Of a stretch of 19,210 bases of DNA, positions 14,719 through 19,210 are shown in pieces. Under the pieces are notes generated by a model that did no database searches, had not been told where the DNA came from, and saw only the letters and a program-made list of their open reading frames with translations. This DNA is from Phycocordibacter sp964398865 (GTDB lineage Bacteria; Patescibacteriota; Minisyncoccia; Phycocordibacterales; Phycocordibacteraceae). The first letter of the stretch is position 1, and the number at the start of each line of letters is the position of its first letter. The stretch spans positions 1 to 19,210 of the forward strand of contig CAYNOO010000013.1 of NCBI GenBank assembly GCA_964398865.1. The letters run 5' to 3'. The position numbers were made by a program, and so were the translations under genes.

Positions 14719-15623
14719 TTCCTCTATTTCCAAAATTCAAAAAAATTAGTCTGGGCGACAAGAAAGCCATTGAAGTGCATACGCACGCATACGACCCCTA
14801 CTCCGATTTTAATTTCACGAGTCTTTTTTCGTGGGACACAAGCGAAGAGCGGATGGTGTCGGAACTTAATGGCAACTTGGTGGTGCGCTTCACGGATTAC
14901 ATCACGAATGAGCCGTTCCTATCATTTCTTGGCACCATTAAAACAGAGCAAACAGCGAGAACACTCATTGACTACTCAATAGAAAACGGTATGCCCGCGA
15001 CCCTCTCTCTTGTTCCTGAAATATCAACAGTGGGCATGAGAACGTCGGTACTTAAAATCGAAGAAGATAGAGGTAATTTTGATTACCTGTATTCAATTCC
15101 AACTCTGAGTGTCATGAGCGGTGGTTCTTTCGAAGACAAGCGTAAGTTCATACGGAGATTCCTCCGTGCAAATCCGGATGCTCACACGGAGGTCATAGAC
15201 CTTGCTATTAAGAGCGTCCAAAAAGACATCGTGTCCGTAATCAGGCTGTGGGAAGGGAATGAGATAGCCAAGGCAAAAGAATATGAGATTGAATACGAAG
15301 AGACTGCCATTAAGAGGCTTTTTGAGAGTGCTGATTCTCATAAACTCTTGGTAACAGGGCTTTTCTCAAAGAAGAAAATGCTCGCGTTTAGCATAGAAGA
15401 AATGCTCCCCAATCAGTACTGCATAGGACATTTTTGGAAAGCAAATAAAAACAACGAAGGAAGCTACGATTTCTTAATGCAACAGAAAGCCAAGCATTTT
15501 GAAACTCTGAATCTTTCATTATTGAACTACGAGCAGGACTTGGGACTAGCTCCATTGCGGCATTCAAAAAAAGCATTCAGACCTGTGAGTTTTCTGAAGA
15601 AATACAAAGTGAGTTTGCAATAA
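14715..15623 (+). CDS. DUF2156 (LPG-synthase C-terminal domain) acyltransferase-like protein
   Basis: A 302-residue soluble protein of the DUF2156 family, a double-GNAT fold shared with the catalytic domain of phosphatidylglycerol lysyltransferase (MprF). Typical marks are the N-terminal AYDPYSDFNFTSLFSWD (26-41), the central YLYSIPTLSVMSGGSFEDKRKF (124-145) and the C-terminal NYEQDLGLAPLRHSKKAFRP (271-290) plus FLKKYK. There is no flippase-type membrane domain, so it is not a full MprF. Stand-alone members may transfer aminoacyl or other acyl groups to an unknown acceptor. The start at 14715 (MIPLFPKFKK) is chosen because it overlaps the upstream stop. A longer in-frame version from 14556 would lie almost wholly inside the upstream gene. 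Confidence 0.8.
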   Translation: MIPLFPKFKKISLGDKKAIEVHTHAYDPYSDFNFTSLFSWDTSEERMVSELNGNLVVRFTDYITNEPFLSFLGTIKTEQTARTLIDYSIENGMPATLSLVPEISTVGMRTSVLKIEEDRGNFDYLYSIPTLSVMSGGSFEDKRKFIRRFLRANPDAHTEVIDLAIKSVQKDIVSVIRLWEGNEIAKAKEYEIEYEETAIKRLFESADSHKLLVTGLFSKKKMLAFSIEEMLPNQYCIGHFWKANKNNEGSYDFLMQQKAKHFETLNLSLLNYEQDLGLAPLRHSKKAFRPVSFLKKYKVSLQ

Positions 15624-15641
15624 AGAAATACACAGGGACAG

Positions 15642-15668
15642 TTGAGAGGAATACGGGGCGTGTATACT
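15642..15668 (+). promoter_or_regulatory. Promoter for the sensor-like membrane protein
   Basis: TTGAGA (15642-15647), a short 15-nt spacer and a good -10 TATACT (15663-15668). The predicted leader is about 18 nt to the ATG at 15694, with no Shine-Dalgarno motif. Confidence 0.45.
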
Positions 15669-15693
15669 TAAGCAAAGCACACTCTGATTTGCC

Positions 15694-16527
15694 ATGACAT
15701 CTCTTTTTTCGCACATCACACGATTTTTCAAGAGTAAAGCCGGCTGGATAGCGCTACTTTTGTTCTTAGGACTCACGGCGTGGAGGATCGGGTTAAATTT
15801 TTACAATACTGAGTATCGCGATTACACCAACCAAATATGGGCTGCTTCATATCAGATAATGGCTCTTTGGGGGGTTCTCTGCGGACTATATTACGCGAGG
15901 TTGTGGGGAGGTTGGAAGAGTTTGGTGGGACGCGCCAATATTGCGTTCGCTCTCGGTCTCTGCGCCCAGCTTTTTGGACAAAGCACGTTCAGTTACTTTT
16001 TCTACACCGGGGTAGATATTCCATATCCTTCCATCGCAGACATCGGTTTTTTCGGGAGCATTCCTTTCTATGTTTATGGGGCGCTGCTTCTTATTAAAGT
16101 TTCAGGTTCAAAGGTTTCCCTTCAATCGTGGACAAACAAGATTCAAGCAATACTGATTCCTATTGCAATGCTCACGCTCTCGTATTTCGTCTTTCTTAGT
16201 GGATACGAATTTGACTGGACTCAGCCCATAAAAACATTTTTGGATTTTGCATATCCTCTTGGTCAAGCTGTATACGTATCACTTGCCGTTTTAGGCTTCA
16301 CGCTGTCTCGAAAGCTTCTGGGAGGAATTATGCGCGGTCCTACGCTTCTTTTCTTGATCGCGCTTGTCGTTCAATACATTTCTGACTATGCGTTCTTATA
16401 TCAATCGAACGCAGGTACGTTCGTTGGAGGAGGAATGGTCGATTACCTATACCTCGTAAGTTACTTCCTGATGGCGGTAAGCTTAATTCAACTCGCTGTG
16501 GCGTTTAAGTGGATCAAGGAAAGCTAA
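15694..16527 (+). CDS. 8-TM sensor-like membrane protein
   Basis: A 277-residue protein with about eight membrane helices (roughly 17-36, 49-70, 82-103, 116-135, 149-169, 184-205, 213-237 and 249-271). Two motifs, PYPSIADIGFFG (110-121) and FLDFAYPLGQAVY (182-194), resemble the PSxAD and YPLxD signatures in membrane sensor regions fused to GGDEF or kinase domains in other bacteria. Here the module is free-standing. The soluble histidine kinase two genes downstream has no membrane part of its own, so this may be its membrane receptor half; that is inference. The next gene begins 10 nt after the stop, so they are probably co-transcribed. Confidence 0.65.
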   Translation: MTSLFSHITRFFKSKAGWIALLLFLGLTAWRIGLNFYNTEYRDYTNQIWAASYQIMALWGVLCGLYYARLWGGWKSLVGRANIAFALGLCAQLFGQSTFSYFFYTGVDIPYPSIADIGFFGSIPFYVYGALLLIKVSGSKVSLQSWTNKIQAILIPIAMLTLSYFVFLSGYEFDWTQPIKTFLDFAYPLGQAVYVSLAVLGFTLSRKLLGGIMRGPTLLFLIALVVQYISDYAFLYQSNAGTFVGGGMVDYLYLVSYFLMAVSLIQLAVAFKWIKES

Positions 16528-16537
16528 GAATGGCGCT

Positions 16538-16822
16538 ATGACTACCCTCGACCAGATCGCCCTTAAGATAATAAGAGAACAGGAGCTTGTCATTGGTCCC
16601 TTAGCGTGGACTGAAGCTGGGAAAGTCACAGGTCTTCAGGTTGTCGATCAGAAGAAAGGGGAAGTAGCTTTGCAAAATGGCGACCCGAAAGACGTAGTGA
16701 ATCGCCTTGTAGCGCAGTACGAACGCTTGTTCGGTCCTGCCTCCCACGAAGTATGTCGCGCAGCAGTGGCAAGCATGATTGCAGACCTAGCAGCTGCCGA
16801 CGTTCCCTCAAGTTTAAAATAA
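16538..16822 (+). CDS. Small soluble protein of unknown function (94 aa)
   Basis: A 94-residue cytoplasmic protein: an N-terminal helix (LDQIALKIIREQELVIGPLAW), a short beta-like middle (GKVTGLQVVDQKKGEVALQN), then helices (DPKDVVNRLVAQYERLFG and HEVCRAAVASMIADLAA). I do not recognise the family. It lies 10 nt after the sensor-like membrane protein and 41 nt before the histidine kinase, so it might connect or modulate the two. No DNA-binding or receiver-domain motif (acidic pocket plus Lys) is visible, so it is not a response regulator. Confidence 0.65.
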   Translation: MTTLDQIALKIIREQELVIGPLAWTEAGKVTGLQVVDQKKGEVALQNGDPKDVVNRLVAQYERLFGPASHEVCRAAVASMIADLAAADVPSSLK

Positions 16823-16848
16823 ATTTCAACCCTCTCGCATTTCTTGCA

Positions 16849-16857
16849 TGCTAGGAT
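16849..16857 (+). promoter_or_regulatory. Extended -10 promoter for the histidine kinase (leaderless)
   Basis: TGCTAGGAT: TGn (16849-16851) plus -10 TAGGAT (16852-16857), ending 6 nt before the ATG at 16864. The expected start coincides with the A of the ATG. The kinase can thus be transcribed independently of the two upstream genes. Confidence 0.5.
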
Positions 16858-16863
16858 TAATGC

Positions 16864-18249
16864 ATGTTTTTTGAGCCGAAAAAGAAAAATGCTCCCGCAG
16901 CGGATGCACCACCCACTGACGCTGACATAGAAAGCGCGGCCGCAGTACTCTATAAACAAAACCTCGAGCTTGCCGTAAAGAATAAGACGCTTTCGCTTCT
17001 GCGGCAGCTCTATCAGATAAGCATTCTTGCCTTGGAGCCTGGCGTTGTTGCAGAAAAGATAGCGGTGACTGTGCGTGAGGCTCTTGATTTTGAGCTCGTC
17101 GCCATACTCAATCTTGATGAATTGGCTGATCTCCTGGCACCTATCGCGACAAGCCGTTCTGAACGCTTAGAGAAAAGTGCCGCAAGTTTGGGGTATCCTT
17201 TTGCAACGCACGCAATCACCAATACTCGAAAAATTCCATTTCTCGCACCGCTCTATGCAAAGGAATCGAACCATACCGAACACATCACTGACCTATGGGG
17301 TTCGGCAATTTCTGAAGAGTTACTGAAAGCGCTCACCGAAGACGGTCATTTAAAAATGCTCTTGGCACATCCGTTAGTGATCGATCAAAAAGTGAACGGC
17401 ATTCTCGTATTCGGGTTGAATCGCGAGTATGAGAAGTTGAGCACCTATGAGCGTGAATCTATCGGAAGCCTTGTTGACGTAACCTCGGTTGCACTTGATC
17501 GTGCCCGCTTGTATGAAGCTCTGAAGGTTTCGAACGAGAAACTAAAAGAATTAGACAAGCTGAAATCACAGTTCCTCTCGATGGCTTCTCACGACTTGCG
17601 CGCACCGCTGACCATCATCAGGAACTTCATATCGCTTATTTTAGAAGGCGCGTACGGAACACTCGCACCTGCCGGAAAGGAGGGTCTACAGCAAGTCTTT
17701 GATAGGGCGACTGACATGGCAAAATCGGTAGAAACATATCTTGATGTCTCTCGCATAGAGCAGGGCAGGATGAAATATGATTTCGTCGATATAGAACTTT
17801 TGCCGCTCGTAAAAAATGCAGTCACAGCATTCACTCCGAACGCTGAAAAGAAAGGACTGAAATTGAGTGCTACCTACGACTCGGCTCTGAGTGGCGTTAG
17901 GGCGAAGATTGACGTATCCAAAATGAACGAAATCCTCAATAACCTTCTTGATAACACCATTAAATACACACCCACAGGCTCTATGAATCTCCGTGCCGAA
18001 AAGGCGGGAGCAATTGCGCGCATCACCCTTAAAGATACCGGCGTAGGGATGAGCGCAGACACCCTAAAGAACCTGTTTCAACTCTTCCGACCAGGCGAGG
18101 ATTCGAAACGTATTAATCCTGCCTCAACAGGTGTTGGGCTCTACGTTACCAAAGCTCATGTCGAAGCGCATAGTGGGAAAATTTGGGCTGAATCTGAAGG
18201 AGTAGGGAAGGGCTCCACATTCATACTAGAACTTCCGCTTTTAAGCTGA
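16864..18249 (+). CDS. Soluble GAF-domain sensor histidine kinase
   Basis: A 461-residue histidine kinase without membrane helices. Residues 1-25 are low complexity. A helix at 26-55 precedes a GAF-like sensor domain (about 57-215, with LLAHPLVIDQKVNGILVFGL). A connecting coiled coil (ALKVSNEKLKELDKLKSQ) leads to HisKA with the H-box FLSMASHDLRAPLT, phospho-acceptor His243. The HATPase_c domain shows the N-box NEILNNLLDNTIKYTP (355-370), G1 DTGVGM (391-396), F-box LFQLF and G2 TGVGLYVTK (422-430), so all catalytic motifs are intact. No response regulator gene is in the window, so the target is unknown. The upstream 8-TM protein may be its membrane partner. The ATG at 16864 fits the extended -10 just upstream. 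Confidence 0.92.
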   Translation: MFFEPKKKNAPAADAPPTDADIESAAAVLYKQNLELAVKNKTLSLLRQLYQISILALEPGVVAEKIAVTVREALDFELVAILNLDELADLLAPIATSRSERLEKSAASLGYPFATHAITNTRKIPFLAPLYAKESNHTEHITDLWGSAISEELLKALTEDGHLKMLLAHPLVIDQKVNGILVFGLNREYEKLSTYERESIGSLVDVTSVALDRARLYEALKVSNEKLKELDKLKSQFLSMASHDLRAPLTIIRNFISLILEGAYGTLAPAGKEGLQQVFDRATDMAKSVETYLDVSRIEQGRMKYDFVDIELLPLVKNAVTAFTPNAEKKGLKLSATYDSALSGVRAKIDVSKMNEILNNLLDNTIKYTPTGSMNLRAEKAGAIARITLKDTGVGMSADTLKNLFQLFRPGEDSKRINPASTGVGLYVTKAHVEAHSGKIWAESEGVGKGSTFILELPLLS

Positions 18250-18292
18250 CTAATGGTGTTTGCGCCAAGAACAGATCTTTCTCAGGTAGAGG

Positions 18293-18301
18293 TGTGGATA
18301 A
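18293..18301 (-). promoter_or_regulatory. Isolated DnaA-box-like 9-mer
   Basis: TGTGGATAA on the plus strand is the complement of the consensus DnaA box TTATCCACA. It is a single copy in the 165-nt gap after the histidine kinase, with no cluster or AT-rich unwinding element around it. It is therefore not an origin and may be chance. Confidence 0.3.
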
Positions 18302-18329
18302 CATTTTAGCCTTTAAATACATACTATAA

Positions 18330-18356
18330 CCAAGAAAATCCTCGTTCCAAGAAAAT
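18330..18356. repeat. 10-bp direct repeat upstream of the secreted-protein promoter
   Basis: CCAAGAAAAT occurs twice, at 18330-18339 and 18347-18356, with a 17-nt period. The second copy ends 17 nt before the -35 of the next gene. Tandem direct repeats in this position are typical of activator binding sites. The rest of the 18250-18414 gap holds a DnaA-box-like 9-mer, a possible TACTAT box at 18322-18327, and nothing else I can support. Confidence 0.4.
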
Positions 18357-18373
18357 AACTTTCACGACACTAC

Positions 18374-18402
18374 TTGACTAATGTCCAGCCCACCCATACA
18401 GT
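18374..18402 (+). promoter_or_regulatory. Promoter for the 130-aa secreted protein (near-leaderless)
   Basis: -35 TTGACT (18374-18379), a 17-nt spacer and -10 TACAGT (18397-18402). The ATG at 18415 is 12 nt past the -10, so the leader would be about 5-6 nt. Confidence 0.65.
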
Positions 18403-18414
18403 AGAGTTAGACAT

Positions 18415-18807
18415 ATGGGATTTGGAAATCCAGAAGGAAAACGTGAAAAACCTTTACTAGCGGTTTTGTCCGCTGTGGCGATTGGTATGGCTAGTGCTGG
18501 TTCTGCCGGTGCTAGAGAGGGGGATTATTCATTTTCCTATCCTGAAAATGACCCAGAGTATGCGGTTTTCCATACCGGTATGGATGATTCATATCAAGTA
18601 AGGGTTCAAAAAGGACCGATAGGTTTGATACGCCGCAAGGCGTCAGCTCATCTGGCTCGGAGGCTCGGCATATCCTTGAAAGAACTTTGTGGCAAGCTCG
18701 CAGACGTAAGCGTGTCCTACGAGGTAAGTCCGAAAGACGCTGGAAGAAACTTAGGTTTTCCTGGATGCCCAGGATCAGTGAGATTCCCCGGAGATCCTCA
18801 ATTTTGA
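18415..18807 (+). CDS. Small exported protein of unknown function (130 aa)
   Basis: A 130-residue protein with a probable Sec signal peptide: KREKPLLAVLSAVAIGMASA and likely cleavage after AGA (residues 31-33). The mature part is ~97 residues, with a Tyr/Asp-rich start (DYSFSYPENDPEYAVFHTGM), a basic helical segment (IGLIRRKASAHLARRLGISL) and two cysteines (ELCGKL, PGCPGS) that could form one disulfide. No family is recognised. A good promoter with a nearby direct repeat suggests regulated, monocistronic expression. It follows the histidine kinase, so it could be a target of that pathway; this is speculative. The antisense frame over the same bases is treated as a shadow. Confidence 0.6.
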   Translation: MGFGNPEGKREKPLLAVLSAVAIGMASAGSAGAREGDYSFSYPENDPEYAVFHTGMDDSYQVRVQKGPIGLIRRKASAHLARRLGISLKELCGKLADVSVSYEVSPKDAGRNLGFPGCPGSVRFPGDPQF

Positions 18808-18864
18808 TCTTTTCGGCTGACAAGCCTGTAACAGACATCGTGGCCTCACGGATATTTTAGGCTA

Positions 18865-18870
18865 TATACT
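18865..18870 (+). promoter_or_regulatory. -10 box for the single-TM coiled-coil protein (leaderless)
   Basis: TATACT (18865-18870) ends 7 nt before the ATG at 18878. No good -35 at 17 nt was seen. Transcription would begin at or next to the ATG. Confidence 0.5.
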
Positions 18871-18877
18871 GATCGCT

Positions 18878-19162
18878 ATGGGAACCTTAGTGCATGCAGA
18901 TATTTTCTTTTTCATCAGTACGATTTCTCTTTGTGTGGGTATCATCGTTTTTCTCATTCTTGCCTGGTATGTATTGCAGATACTGCGCGACGTACATGAG
19001 ATATCGATGAAAGCGAAAGATGCGGCTGGCAAACTTGAGTCGGATTTTGAAGCACTTCGTAAAGATATGCAAGATAAAGGGAAAAAAATCAGTTCTATCG
19101 CTGATATGATTCTTGGATTTATCTCTAGATTCGTTTCGCCAAAGAGAAAAAAGAAAGAATAA
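18878..19162 (+). CDS. Single-TM protein with cytoplasmic coiled coil (94 aa)
   Basis: A 94-residue protein. A membrane helix at about residues 9-36 (FFFISTISLCVGIIVFLILAWYVLQIL) is followed by a charged helix (RDVHEISMKAKDAAGKLESD, continuing to about residue 75) with heptad character, and a basic tail SPKRKKKE. The layout resembles small DUF948/YtxH-like envelope proteins, but I see no signature that decides between them. The basic tail suggests a cytoplasmic C-terminus. The -10 box immediately upstream supports the 18878 start. Confidence 0.7.
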   Translation: MGTLVHADIFFFISTISLCVGIIVFLILAWYVLQILRDVHEISMKAKDAAGKLESDFEALRKDMQDKGKKISSIADMILGFISRFVSPKRKKKE

Positions 19163-19172
19163 AGCGACGCTA

Positions 19173-19181
19173 TGCTACAAT
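19173..19181 (+). promoter_or_regulatory. Extended -10 promoter reading out of the window
   Basis: TGCTACAAT: TGn (19173-19175) plus -10 TACAAT (19176-19181), with a predicted start at about 19188. No start codon or RNA gene follows before the window ends at 19210, so the product lies outside. Confidence 0.45.
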
Positions 19182-19210
19182 GAGCTTCGATATCAGCTAA
19201 CTAAACTAAG

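Noticed and set aside
6596..18249. Possible UGA recoding (code 25) as in some CPR lineages
   Set aside because: TGA ends rplQ, grpE, dnaJ and the kinase exactly where the families end, and no in-frame TGA interrupts any conserved gene.
1..19210. CRISPR arrays, insertion sequences, tRNA or rRNA genes
   Set aside because: No regularly spaced repeats, transposase motifs, tRNA-like arms or rRNA segments were recognised on either strand by eye.

Overview
The window looks like a chromosomal segment from a Candidate Phyla Radiation (Patescibacteria) bacterium, most likely of the Parcubacteria group. That assignment is inferred from the layout and protein types; nothing here is a phylogenetic marker I could place exactly. 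Supporting signs are an alanyl-tRNA synthetase that stops right after its editing domain, the compact block infA-rpmJ-rpsM-rpsK-rpsD-rpoA-rplQ-rplM-rpsI, a PilM/FtsA-like ATPase beside a single-pass protein with a baseplate-J-like ectodomain, many small membrane proteins, and almost no Shine-Dalgarno sequences. UGA is used as a stop codon (rplQ, grpE, dnaJ, the histidine kinase), so the code is standard (table 11) and not the Gracilibacteria/SR1 code. No tRNA, rRNA, CRISPR array, insertion sequence or phage gene was recognised.

Layout: (1) 1-566, the 3' end of alaS. (2) 631-3360, a 61-codon small protein with a near-perfect sigma-70 promoter, then an actin-like ATPase and a bitopic surface protein that may form a PilM/PilN-like envelope pair. 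(3) 3438-7343, the translation/transcription operon, closed by a 30-nt palindromic terminator. (4) 7431-11591, a small membrane protein and the chaperone set grpE, dnaK, dnaJ. (5) 11649-13581, a small polytopic membrane protein convergent with a secreted peptidoglycan-binding protein, the only minus-strand gene. (6) 13687-15623, a tight cluster of S-adenosylmethionine decarboxylase, a PQ-loop-like duplicated membrane protein and a DUF2156 (LPG-synthase C-terminal type) acyltransferase-like protein. (7) 15694-18249, an 8-TM sensor-like membrane protein, a 94-aa protein and a soluble GAF histidine kinase, possibly a split membrane sensor with no visible response regulator. (8) 18415-19162, a secreted small protein and a single-TM coiled-coil protein, followed by the promoter of the next gene.

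The most striking global signal is in the DNA between genes. For about ten genes a good -10 box, often with a -35 box at 17 nt or an extended TGn element, lies only 6-13 nt before the ATG. The predicted transcripts therefore begin at, or within a few nucleotides of, the start codon. Genes inside operons also lack Shine-Dalgarno motifs. Together these suggest a lineage that relies heavily on leaderless or SD-independent initiation.

The best candidates for undescribed systems are the ATPase/bitopic protein pair, the SpeD/PQ-loop/DUF2156 cluster, and the split sensor-kinase group.
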